Source: Gemmatimonadota bacterium
GTDB taxonomy: Bacteria; GCA-2686955
DNA: 12,239 nt
Direction of reading: 5' to 3'
Assembly (NCBI GenBank): GCA_002686955.1
Contig: NYZA01000246.1
Coordinates: 1-12,239 of the forward strand
The position numbers and the translations under genes were made by a program. The notes under the pieces are model-generated. The model saw only the letters and a list, made by a program, of their open reading frames with translations, ran no database searches and had not been told where the DNA came from. Below are positions 1 to 6,307 of the stretch, piece after piece. Numbering within the stretch: position 1 is the first letter of the stretch; each line of letters opens with the position of its first letter.

Positions 1-4
1 CGTG

Positions 5-89
5 CCCTGGCGGTGCTTCGCACCGTTTCGCGCGGAGGCGTGCTGGTTGCACGTCGCGCAAAGCGAAACGGGGGGAAGTGCTGCCAGGG
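5..89 (+). repeat. Long imperfect inverted repeat / hairpin
   Basis: The ends CCCTGGC (5-11) and GCCAGGG (83-89) pair perfectly. Pairing continues inward through 12-19 with 75-82, using three G-U wobbles. It then runs through 23-31 (CCGTTTCGC) with 63-71, and a separate inner hairpin is formed by CGTGC (39-43) and GCACG (49-53). The wobble pairs form only in plus-strand RNA, so if this is an RNA element it is read left to right. There is no U-tract after it, so it is not a classical terminator. It lies beyond the 3' end of the convergently placed lyase gene; whatever lies to its left is outside the window. It could be a structured RNA, a REP-like palindrome or the end of a mobile repeat. Confidence 0.5.
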
Positions 90-169
90 TGCGGAGATGC
101 GCCGCCACAGCAGAAAGTTGGTGAGAAATGCGGGTTTAGCGCTGACCCATGAATCTCATCCTCAAACCT

Positions 170-991
170 TCAGGAGCCATCGGTGACGATGAAGTTGTCG
201 AAATAGGCGTAGACCGTCGTGGGTTCGCCACCGCGCAGAGGTGTCCACCTCGCGTCGCCACCTCCGTGGAATGTGCTGAAGAGGAAGTTCTGAATCTGCG
301 TGTCGGGACCGCCGTACTTGCGAAACGCAACTCCTAGGGTTTTCATCACTTCTTCCTCGTCGATCCGGATGAGGGCGGATCCGTTCGCATCTCCGGGGTC
401 GTTGAGATCGACGTCGAATTCCACGTGGTGCCATTGCCCCGCCACGAAGACCGGGCGTGGCGTCGTTCGGCCGATTCCCCACTTCGCGGTCTTGTGCTGA
501 TCATAGAGATAAGTGGCGCAGCGACCGCCTGGCTTGAAGAGCATCCGAGCGCTCCACCCTCGCGGCCGGCGCTTCCGGCCGCCGGTGACGGGGTGTTTCG
601 GAGCGAGCCCATGGAGCTTGCCGCCCCTGGTCCAATCGAAATCCTCTTCGAAACAGACATCGAAAGAGAGGCGGGCGAAGTCTGTCGTATGCTCCAAGGG
701 GTACGTGCATCCCACTCGCTCACTGCCACGTTCATTGCCAACGTACGCGACACGGATGGCGCTCGATTCGCCGTGGCCGAATCCCTCGGTCAAGGTGATT
801 CGGTGATCGTCGAGCAGCACCGCGGCCAACCCCTCGTCCAAATCTCCGTCGAAATCCTCTCTGAGTAGAACACGGGGCGGCTTCGGAGCGAGGGTGGGAG
901 GCTCCATCCCGCGCCACGCACAACCCTGCATGAACAGGAGCATGCACAGAAGGGGAGGCGTTCGGATCATGGGGTTTCTTGTCGTTGTCAT
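170..991 (-). CDS. Putative lipoprotein with polysaccharide lyase family 14-like domain
   Basis: A 273-residue protein with a short charged N-terminus and a hydrophobic stretch ending in MQGC (Cys24). This looks like a somewhat non-standard lipobox, so the protein is probably anchored in a membrane outside the cytoplasm. The body (about 45-270) has the pattern of PL14-type beta-jelly-roll proteins: GGKLHGL (123-129), GWSARM (145-150), a YLYD strand (161-164), WHHVEFDVDLN (187-197), FSTFHGGGD (238-246) and YAYFDNFIV (261-269). Members of this family cleave acidic polysaccharides such as alginate or glucuronan by beta-elimination; the substrate here cannot be told, and the protein could instead only bind glycan. 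The start at 991 has a GGAG only two bases before it; an ATG at 970 (residue 8) is an alternative that keeps the signal sequence. It is transcribed divergently from the OmpA-like gene, with 95 bp between them. Confidence 0.75.
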   Translation of the reverse strand: MTTTRNPMIRTPPLLCMLLFMQGCAWRGMEPPTLAPKPPRVLLREDFDGDLDEGLAAVLLDDHRITLTEGFGHGESSAIRVAYVGNERGSERVGCTYPLEHTTDFARLSFDVCFEEDFDWTRGGKLHGLAPKHPVTGGRKRRPRGWSARMLFKPGGRCATYLYDQHKTAKWGIGRTTPRPVFVAGQWHHVEFDVDLNDPGDANGSALIRIDEEEVMKTLGVAFRKYGGPDTQIQNFLFSTFHGGGDARWTPLRGGEPTTVYAYFDNFIVTDGS

Positions 992-1086
992 CGCTCCATT
1001 CTAGCCGGTCTTCGGCTGTTCTCTGGGCGGCGAGTGCTATCCTCGAACGACGTCGTCACAATCGCCACCGACCCACCGAGGTAATC
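992..1086. promoter_or_regulatory. Divergent intergenic region between lyase and OmpA-like genes
   Basis: This 95-bp gap must hold promoters for both genes if they are separately transcribed. It contains a perfect 10-bp palindrome ACGACGTCGT (1047-1056), a possible operator, and a 5-bp hairpin AGCCG/CGGCT (1003-1007 with 1013-1017). TGCTATCCT (1035-1043) resembles an extended -10 on the plus strand but has no good -35 partner. The promoter assignments are weak; only the palindrome and hairpin are directly visible. Confidence 0.3.
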
Positions 1087-2544
1087 ATGAGCCTCCCCCT
1101 CCCCCTTGGCCCTGCCCTCCTTCTCGCATCCATGATCAGCAGTGTCTCCGTCGCCCAGTCGACGCCGGAGCTCAGAGAGCTTCTCTTCGGAGAGGCCGAC
1201 GCAATCGTTGCCGAGGCGCGAGCGGCGCGGGCTCAGTTACTCGCCCCCGAGAGCTTCGCCAAGGGGCTCGATCACCACCGTAAGGCGGACGAGAAACTGA
1301 GCGATGGCAAAAAGGTCGAGGACATTCGGAAGGAGCTCGACAAGACGATGCGGACCATGAACGGCGCCATCGAGGCGGCGAAGCTGGCCGAGATCACGCT
1401 CGCCCTCTCGATCGCCGCCCGGGCCGACGCCGAAGCGGCCGAGGCGCCTCGCGCGGCGACGGAGCTCTGGCGGAAGGGGGAGAAGGAGTTCAACAGCGCC
1501 GCCCGCATATTGGAGAAGGGTGACCTCAGTGACGCCAAGAAGAAGGGCAAGAAGGCGGAGACACTATTTCGAGAAGCGGAGCTGGCGGCCATCAAATCTA
1601 CCTTTCTCGACGAGACCCGGGCGCTTCTGGCGCGGGCTGAAAGCGGCAAGGTGGATGATGTGGCGCCCGCCACGCTCGGCCGGGCGTCGGAGCTCCTGCA
1701 CCAATCGGAGCGTGAGCTGGAACAGAATCGTTATGACACCGATCTGGCCAGGTCCTTGGCCCAACAGTCGAACTACGAGGCGAAGCATGCGCTGTACCTG
1801 GCCGGAGTGCTGAGGCAGGTGAAGAAGGGTTCGCTGACCCCTGAACATCTCGTTCTGAGTTGGGAGACAGAGCTCGCCGAGGTGGCGGCCGCCGCGGGGG
1901 TGACGGCCCGATTCGACGCAGCGGCGGACTCGGTGACGAATGAAGTGGTCGAGTGGATTCAGGCGGCGGCCCGGGAGCGGCGACGCCTTGCCGGCGATGT
2001 GGCGGACCGGGACCGGTTGATCACCGACCTCGAGACGCAGGTCGCCGATCTGGAAAAGGCGCTGGGCGGATTCAACGAGGAGCAGATGAAGCTCAAACAG
2101 AAGATGGAGACTCAGGCCGAAGCCCGAAGACGGTACGAGCGGGTCGAGTGGATGTTCGGTCTGGGTGAGGCGGACATACTCCGCCAGAAGAACGGCCTGA
2201 CCATCCGACTGGTGGGTCTGAGCTTTCGCTCAGGGGGCTCGTCCATCGACTCGCAGTACTACGGCCTTCTCGCGAAGCTGAGCGATGCGATCGCCCTTTT
2301 CCCGGGGGCGGAGGTCGTGATCGAGGGGCACACCGACTCTCATGGTGGCGATGAATTGAACCTCGGACTGTCGAGAGCCAGGGCGAGTGCGGTGCGCGAG
2401 TACCTGACCCTGAATTCATCCATCGAGTGGGAGAAGATCGAGGCGATCGGACACGGCGAAATGCGCCCGATCGCAAGCAACGAAACCTCGGTGGGGCGTG
2501 CCCGCAATCGCCGCATCGATGTTGTTGTTCGCACCGGGCGGTAG
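1087..2544 (+). CDS. OmpA-family protein with DUF4398-like helical N-terminus
   Basis: A 485-residue exported protein. The ATG at 1087 is chosen because GAGG (1078-1081) sits five bases upstream and a clean signal peptide follows (residues 1-23, cleavage near SVA/QS). The upstream in-frame ATG at 979 adds 36 residues without signal character. Residues about 28-200 are Ala/Glu/Lys-rich helices resembling DUF4398. Residues about 295-352 form a heptad-rich coiled coil. The C-terminus from about 370 is an OmpA C-like domain. In it, GHTDS (414-418) and NLGLSRARA (425-433) place Asp417 and Arg432 at the 15-residue spacing of the peptidoglycan-binding Asp/Arg pair, and RNRRIDV lies near the end. The likely role is tethering the envelope to the cell wall from the periplasm, with the coiled coil as a spacer. 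Repeat R1 starts one base after the stop codon, so any native terminator has been lost or displaced. Confidence 0.88.
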   Translation: MSLPLPLGPALLLASMISSVSVAQSTPELRELLFGEADAIVAEARAARAQLLAPESFAKGLDHHRKADEKLSDGKKVEDIRKELDKTMRTMNGAIEAAKLAEITLALSIAARADAEAAEAPRAATELWRKGEKEFNSAARILEKGDLSDAKKKGKKAETLFREAELAAIKSTFLDETRALLARAESGKVDDVAPATLGRASELLHQSERELEQNRYDTDLARSLAQQSNYEAKHALYLAGVLRQVKKGSLTPEHLVLSWETELAEVAAAAGVTARFDAAADSVTNEVVEWIQAAARERRRLAGDVADRDRLITDLETQVADLEKALGGFNEEQMKLKQKMETQAEARRRYERVEWMFGLGEADILRQKNGLTIRLVGLSFRSGGSSIDSQYYGLLAKLSDAIALFPGAEVVIEGHTDSHGGDELNLGLSRARASAVREYLTLNSSIEWEKIEAIGHGEMRPIASNETSVGRARNRRIDVVVRTGR

Positions 2545-2545
2545 G

Positions 2546-2798
2546 CGCCACCTCGGGAGGAGGCTGCACTTTAGCCACCAAGCAACGATCGACTTCGGTA
2601 TGAAAGTCGAAGACCCCAGGGGGGACCGCGCACTGGTCCTCTGATCTCCGCCCTTCACAGCCAGGCATGCCCCCCGGCTCCGCTCGCCCGAACCGGCAAG
2701 TCCGTGAGCGCGCAGCGGCAACACCAATTCGCCCGCCTTCATCGTGCGGCGTCGGGCTCCCGCCCGAAGGCCCGGCCCACCCGCACGATCTCCACATC
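2546..2798. repeat. Repeat R1, copy 1
   Basis: A 253-bp stretch matching 5673-5925 with no net insertion or deletion; by hand count about 22 mismatches, roughly 91% identity. Its first codons, read on the plus strand, spell RHLGRRLHF, which in copy 2 is the continuation of an iorA-derived reading frame, so copy 1 carries the same junction. It includes a small hairpin (TCGACTT near 2590 with AAGTCGA). It begins one base after the OmpA-like stop codon and ends exactly where a FlgD-like protein tail begins. It is not convincingly coding: open frames on both strands differ between copies. The function is unknown. Confidence 0.85.
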
Positions 2799-2969
2799 AA
2801 GGGCGCGCTGGTGCGGGTTCTGGTGGATGGTCCGCGCCCCGTGGGCCTGCACCGCGTGCGTTGGGACGGCCTGAGCTCTGCCGGGCTCGCGGTCCCGAGC
2901 GGCGTCTACGTTGCCCGACTCGAAACGGGCGATGTTCGGGAGACCAGGAGGTTGCTCTTGGTCAAGTAA
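2799..2969 (+). pseudogene. Truncated C-terminal tail of a FlgD-like/sorting-domain exported protein
   Basis: The reading frame ending at the TAA at 2967-2969 encodes about 56 residues with the hallmark FlgD Ig-like / C-terminal secretion tail pattern: ALVRVLVDG, GLHRVRWDG, then SGVYVARLETG and a terminal ETRRLLLVK. In FCB-type bacteria such tails end long exported proteins. Everything N-terminal is missing, because the frame runs leftward straight into R1. It is therefore a decayed gene end cut at the R1 border. It is not expected to be functional; an in-frame ATG inside R1 (2667) would give a 100-residue hybrid but has no evident ribosome binding site. Confidence 0.75.
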
Positions 2970-2988
2970 GGGTTGCCGTCTCCGCCCC

Positions 2989-3085
2989 TACTCCCCCTTC
3001 ATCGACTCCGGCGCCGATCCCGGCGCCCTCGATCCCGATCGGCCCCACCCCCGACATCGGCGCCTACGAGCTCCCTTACGCCACA
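2989..3085 (+). pseudogene. Frameshifted remnant of a beta-helix protein C-terminus
   Basis: Frame from 2989 reads YSPFIDSGADPGALDPD, then the frame shifts by one base and DIGAYEL is read from 3053. Together these are the two halves of the common C-terminal cap of parallel beta-helix ('choice-of-anchor Q') proteins, SPxIDxGD...DIGAYE. The same cap, in variant form, is present intact in both beta-helix genes of this window (SPCIDAGD, SPCVDAGD). The remnant is about 30 residues long and out of frame internally, so it is non-functional. It sits between the FlgD-like tail and the next gene fragment, which shows that several unrelated gene ends were packed together here. Confidence 0.6.
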
Positions 3086-3106
3086 CCCGCCACTGCCGAC
3101 ATCCAC

Positions 3107-3297
3107 TCCCCCGATGCCGTCGCGCCGTCTCGGCGCTGTCGCTCGCCTCCGCGTTCGTCGCGCTCCGGAGCGCCCCGGCCCAGGCCGCGGGCATCCTCGT
3201 CCAACCCGAAGTCCTGATCTCTCGGACGGCGTCGACTATCGACCAGTCCCAAGACGAGATCTTCGATGTGCTGCAGTACAGCAGCCTCGTCATCCAG
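3107..3297 (+). pseudogene. Internal fragment of the small exported-protein gene (partial copy of 6327-6517)
   Basis: These 191 bp align to 6327-6517 without gaps and with about nine mismatches (roughly 95% identity). The piece encodes residues about 7-70 of the 159-residue protein at 6308: most of the signal peptide and the first conserved block ISRTASTIDQSQDEIFDV. The start codon, the ribosome binding site and the C-terminal 89 residues are missing. The reading frame is still open across the fragment, so the truncation looks recent. It is the strongest marker that module A is a degraded relative of module B. Confidence 0.9.
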
Positions 3298-3649
3298 CGG
3301 CTTGGACGACTATCCTCATCGGTACGTCGGCACGGTCGGCGTTGGGGTAAACAGGCCCTGTGGCTGGTTCGCAATCGCGGGCCGGCGCTTTCGGCTACTC
3401 TCGAAGGCAGCTTCTTCCCCTTCTGCTCGACGACAATCACACCTCCCCATCGACGCGGAGAGCTTGGCCGCCGACGTTTCGTGTTTCTCTGCCCTTTCCC
3501 CCGGATACCTGACCATACGCCCGATCGGGGGGATGTCGTATGCACCGATCGATGTGGTGGGGATCGGGGGAGCACACCATCAGGCGGTGACAGCCGCGAG
3601 ACAGTAGATGCGTTGTCGAGACGATCGACCCGAGAGAGAAGAGGCCGAC
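3298..3649. other. Unassigned gap upstream of the first beta-helix gene
   Basis: No convincing gene in these 352 bp. A plus-strand frame open to 3607 is simply the continuation of the truncated fragment's neighbours and matches nothing I recognise. The interval 3514-3542 has nested dyads: CATACG (3514-3519) with CGTATG (3537-3542), enclosing the perfect palindrome CCCGATCGGG (3520-3529). The promoter for the beta-helix gene is probably in this gap but no good -35/-10 pair was found. Confidence 0.4.
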
Positions 3650-4888
3650 ATGATCTTCACGCGAATCATCGAGACCGGCGTGCCGGTTCAGCGGCTGCTG
3701 ATCGCAGCGATCGGGCTGCTGATCTGCTCGAGCCTGGGCGCGAGCGCCACCGCCAGAACCATCCGAGTGCCCTCGGAGTACGGAAAGATCCAGCAAGCGA
3801 TCGATGTGGCGGTGGACGGAGACGTTGTAGTCATCGCGCCCGGCACCTATCGGGAAATGGGGATCTCCTTTCTCGGAAAGAAGATCATGGTGAGGGGCGT
3901 CGATCCATGGGATGACGAAGTGGTACAGGCGACCACGGTAGTGGGCGACACGACCTCGCCCGATCGCCATTTTGTTTTCGAGTCTGGAGAGGACTCCATG
4001 AGCGTACTGGCCGGAATCAGGCTCTCCGGGGAGAATCAGGTGTTTGACGGTGGCACCGGCGGCATTTCCGTATCGGCCTCTTCGCCTACGATTGCTCTAT
4101 GCTGGATCGAGGGGTGTCATGCACCATCCGATCAGATCATAGAGGAGGGAGGGGGGGCGTGGGTGGGCCCGAACAGCGCCCCTCTATTCGTGCGATGTTG
4201 GTTTCAGAGAAACTACGGCTACCACGCGGGGGGAGGGATCAGGGTGAAGGGGCCGGCCCAGCCGCGGATCCTGGCCTGTGGTTTCGAGGAGAACCGGGTG
4301 ACGTCTCTCGGTGGCGGTGTCGCGTGTACGAGCTCCGCCTTCACAGTCGCGAACTGTCTGTTCATCGCGAACGAGCTGTGCGGCGGAGCGAATCAAGGAG
4401 GAGGCATAAGAGTAGGTGATGGAGGCGGGACCATTGTGAACTGTACTTTCTACGGGAATGCCGAAGTGTGTATCAGTGAAGATCACGGCATCTACATGAA
4501 GTGGGATTCGACGGCAGTGAACAACTGTGTCCTTGTCGGCGATTACCCTACCGTGAAGCAGAGAGACAACAGTCAAAGCACGATCTCCTACACCAACCTA
4601 CCGGAGGGCTGGCCCGGCCCGGGGAATATCAGCGATAGCCCACGCCTACAGACCGTTCGCGAATGGCCTTTTGTGTTGGGGGCCGGCTCTCCCTGCATCG
4701 ACGCCGGAGACCCGAGCATCGAGGACGGGGTGAGGTGGCCGACACAGTATCGCAACGGTTCAAGAAGCGACATGGGGGCCTATGGGGGTCCGTACAGCGG
4801 CCTTTGGCTGGGGCGCTGGCCGCGGGGGTTGGAATGGCTGAAAGGGCATTTGGGGGAAGTGAGGGAGGCAGGCGGGGAAGCGCATTAG
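3650..4888 (+). CDS. Exported right-handed parallel beta-helix protein (module A)
   Basis: A 412-residue protein. The ATG at 3650 is preferred over the in-frame ATG at 3608 because an AG-rich ribosome binding site ending in GAGG (3641-3644) lies five bases upstream and a signal peptide follows directly (hydrophobic core about 16-30, cleavage near residue 36). The beta-helix N-cap IRVPSEYGKIQQAID...DGD...APGTY is at about 38-67. Several helix turns with GGGAWV, GGGIRV, GGGVAC and GGGIRV motifs follow. The C-terminal cap includes SPCIDAGD (347-354) and DMGAYGG. Such proteins are often glycan-binding or glycan-cleaving surface proteins, but no catalytic residues can be assigned. It is the paralogue of the protein at 10794, with which it shares the whole architecture but clearly diverged sequence. 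It appears intact and is followed 59 bp later by repeat R2. Confidence 0.85.
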   Translation: MIFTRIIETGVPVQRLLIAAIGLLICSSLGASATARTIRVPSEYGKIQQAIDVAVDGDVVVIAPGTYREMGISFLGKKIMVRGVDPWDDEVVQATTVVGDTTSPDRHFVFESGEDSMSVLAGIRLSGENQVFDGGTGGISVSASSPTIALCWIEGCHAPSDQIIEEGGGAWVGPNSAPLFVRCWFQRNYGYHAGGGIRVKGPAQPRILACGFEENRVTSLGGGVACTSSAFTVANCLFIANELCGGANQGGGIRVGDGGGTIVNCTFYGNAEVCISEDHGIYMKWDSTAVNNCVLVGDYPTVKQRDNSQSTISYTNLPEGWPGPGNISDSPRLQTVREWPFVLGAGSPCIDAGDPSIEDGVRWPTQYRNGSRSDMGAYGGPYSGLWLGRWPRGLEWLKGHLGEVREAGGEAH

Positions 4889-4901
4889 CCGTTGGGATCA
4901 T

Positions 4902-4927
4902 TCTACTTCGTGCGTAGAGAGTTCTTT
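4902..4927 (+). terminator. Weak hairpin after the first beta-helix gene
   Basis: TCTAC (4902-4906) and GTAGA (4914-4918) form a 5-bp stem with a 7-nt loop, 13 bases after the stop codon and followed by GAGTTCTTT. It is short and the U-tract is interrupted, so it is at best a weak terminator. Confidence 0.25.
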
Positions 4928-4947
4928 CCGGGGCGCATGCGGCGATT

Positions 4948-5200
4948 GGCGCTCCGTGATCGCGAGGCTCGGGAGGTTGGCGCGGACGCGATCAGGCCCG
5001 CCCCCCCGCACACGCGTTCAAAAGCCCCCGCGCCGAGCCCCATTCGGGCAGGCAGCCCCCGCGCAGGCGTCGCTCCCGTGGTCGAAAACCGGAAAACGCA
5101 CAGCGCCCCCCCGGGAAGTCATTGCCCCATCCCCGGAAGGACGCCGCCCGAGAGACGAAGCCCCATCCCCGCACCAGGCCGGGAACTTCGACGCGAAAGA
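4948..5200. repeat. Repeat R2, copy 1
   Basis: Matches 11978-12239 over its full visible length, starting at GGCGCTCCGTGATCGCGAGG and ending at ACGCGAAAGA. The right-hand 190 bp is nearly identical. A short block around 4984-5006 differs and accounts for a 9-bp length difference. Both copies follow the 3' end of a beta-helix gene. A minus-strand frame of about 60 codons is open in both copies, but most differences inside it change the amino acid, which argues against a selected protein. It probably is non-coding repeat DNA of unknown origin. Confidence 0.85.
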
Positions 5201-5291
5201 TCGCGGATGCAATGCCGCGAAGCCACGATCAACCGCTAACATTGGGGGTTAGATCAGCCGCCCCCATCCGCAGGCCCGCCCGATCCATCTC
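5201..5291. other. Spacer between R2 and the iorA fragment
   Basis: 91 bp with no gene. A small dyad CTAAC (5236-5240) / GTTAG (5248-5252) is present. There is no ribosome binding site ahead of the iorA-derived ATG at 5292, in keeping with that reading frame being non-functional. Confidence 0.4.
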
Positions 5292-5771
5292 ATGGAGATT
5301 ACTCCCACCCCCGACGCCGCGAATTCCCGCTCCGCCTCGAAGGTGGCGGTGCACCGCCTGCTCGCCGATCCGCCGGGGGGCCGGAGCCTGCTTCTGGGGA
5401 ACGAGGCGATCGTTCGGGGGGCGCTCGAAGCGGGGGTCGGTTTCGCCACGGGCTATCCCGGCACGCCCTCGTCGGAGGTAACCGATTCGTTCGCGGAGCT
5501 GAGCGACGAGGCGGGGCTGGTTTTCGAGTACGCGGTCAACGAGAAAATCTGTCTCGAGCTGGCGTTTGGGGCTTCGCTGGCGGGGGCGCGGGCGATCTGC
5601 GCGATGAAGCATCTGGGGTTGATCGTGGCGGGGGATCCTTCGTGCCTGACCAGTCCGAACGAGCAGGATCAGCGTCATCTCGGGAGGATGCTGCACTTTA
5701 GCCGCCATGCAACGATCGACTCCGGAATTGAAGTCGAAGACCCCCGGGGGGATCGCGCACTGGTCCTCTAA
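5292..5771 (+). pseudogene. iorA: Truncated, internally deleted iorA fused in frame to repeat R1
   Basis: The reading frame encodes the N-terminal part of indolepyruvate ferredoxin oxidoreductase subunit alpha, an enzyme of anaerobic aromatic amino acid and 2-oxoacid oxidation. The thiamine-diphosphate-fold signature is visible as LLGNEAIVRGALEAGV (about 34-49), GYPGTPSSEVTD (54-65), EYAVNEKICLELAFGASLAG (78-97) and MKHLGLIVAGDP. In intact family members about 20-25 residues separate that motif from the (D/G)DPS...NEQDxR motif; here VAGDP runs directly into SCLTSPNEQDQR, so an internal in-frame deletion is likely. After RHLGRMLHF the frame enters R1 and stops at 5769-5771. About 135 of the usual 600 or so residues remain, there is no ribosome binding site, and no iorB partner is nearby. 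Confidence 0.8.
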
Positions 5772-5925
5772 TCTCCGCCCTTCGCAGCCAGGCATGCCCT
5801 CCGGCTCCGCTCGCCCGAACCGGCAAGTCCGTGAGCGCGCACCGGCAACACCAATTCGCCAGCCTTCATCGTTCGGTCTCGGGCTCCCGCCCGAAGGCTC
5901 GTTCCACCCGCACGATCTCCACATC
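5673..5925. repeat. Repeat R1, copy 2
   Basis: Gap-free partner of 2546-2798. Here the left edge lies inside the iorA reading frame at RHLGRMLHF, so this copy preserves the junction from which the other can be derived. It contains the same TCGACT/AGTCGA dyad (about 5717-5738) and a C-run/G-run at the GACCCCCGGGGGG block. Minus-strand frames are open but differ in the other copy. Confidence 0.85.
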
Positions 5926-6129
5926 GACCAGATCGCTCGCCTCGATCGAGCTCCCGAAGAGCCCCCAGCGCGCCTTGACGCGGTCTGGCGAACTGCAAGC
6001 GCACTGCCCGTATCCAAACGTCAGGGCCGCACGTTGCTCCGGCTTGTCCTCATTGTCTCGGTGGCCCATACTGAGTGTCAGAGAGGGCAATCGCGCCCCC
6101 GCGGAGTGCGCGCAATGAGGCGAAAACCG
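5926..6129. other. Unassigned gap right of R1 copy 2
   Basis: No gene could be supported in this stretch. A minus-strand frame (5866-6150) begins with a TTG codon, has no evident ribosome binding site and runs into R1, so it is not called. Confidence 0.4.
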
Positions 6130-6307
6130 TTGACACAGTGTGATATGCAAGGGACCTTCAGGCGCCCGGGCCTACCCCTCGCCCCACGCCGCTGACGCGG
6201 CGAGGCTGTCCCTCTACCCGACCGAACGAAGCGATTTCAGACCCCACGAGCCCAGCAGCCGGCGCGTGGGGTTTTCTTTTTCCCCGGCTTCCACTGGAGG
6301 TTCATCC
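6130..6307 (+). promoter_or_regulatory. Leader of the four-gene operon with possible attenuator
   Basis: TTGACA at 6130-6135 is a perfect -35 hexamer but no good -10 lies at the usual spacing, so the promoter is unresolved. Downstream is a GC-rich hairpin CGCCGC (6187-6192) / GCGGCG (6197-6202), then the terminator-like hairpin at 6241-6280. The sequence CCCCACG occurs twice, at 6182-6188 and 6242-6248, and both copies can pair with CGTGGGG (6265-6271). The two pairings exclude one another. GGAGG (6296-6300) and the ATG at 6308 follow. This fits transcription attenuation ahead of the operon; no known riboswitch class was recognised. Confidence 0.35.
6241..6280 (+). terminator. Intrinsic terminator-like hairpin 28 bp before the operon's first gene
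   Basis: ACCCCACG (6241-6248) pairs perfectly with CGTGGGGT (6265-6272) around a 16-nt loop and is followed by TTTTCTTTTT (6271-6280 region). This is the clearest rho-independent terminator in the window. It has no intact plus-strand gene upstream for 1.3 kb and sits just ahead of a ribosome binding site. It is therefore either a leftover end of a lost gene or a leader attenuator. Confidence 0.7.

Noticed and set aside
979-1086. Upstream in-frame start for the OmpA-like protein
   Set aside because: The added 36 residues lack signal-peptide character, whereas the ATG at 1087 has a ribosome binding site and a clean signal peptide.
3608-3649. Upstream start for the first beta-helix protein
   Set aside because: The extra 14 residues are charged, and the AG-rich ribosome binding site is correctly spaced for the ATG at 3650.
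2911-3915. 334-codon plus-strand open frame across the graveyard
   Set aside because: It strings together pieces of different decayed genes and then overlaps the beta-helix gene in another frame; it is not a single gene.
4992-5174. Minus-strand 60-codon frame conserved in both R2 copies
   Set aside because: Most substitutions between the copies change amino acids (such as Arg to Trp and Leu to Arg), which suggests repeat identity rather than protein selection.
5229-6017. 262-codon minus-strand open frame over iorA and R1
   Set aside because: It is antisense to a recognisable iorA fragment, is rich in Arg/Gly, and its R1 part is not preserved as protein in the other R1 copy.
6130-6135. TTGACA as a firm promoter
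   Set aside because: No acceptable -10 element lies 16-18 bp downstream, so it is mentioned only as a possible -35.
5866-6150. Minus-strand open frame of about 94 codons
   Set aside because: TTG start without a ribosome binding site, no recognisable family, and its end lies in repeat R1. It cannot be excluded but is not supported.
6130-6307. Known riboswitch in the operon leader
   Set aside because: No core motif of a common class (cobalamin, SAM, c-di-GMP, TPP) could be recognised.
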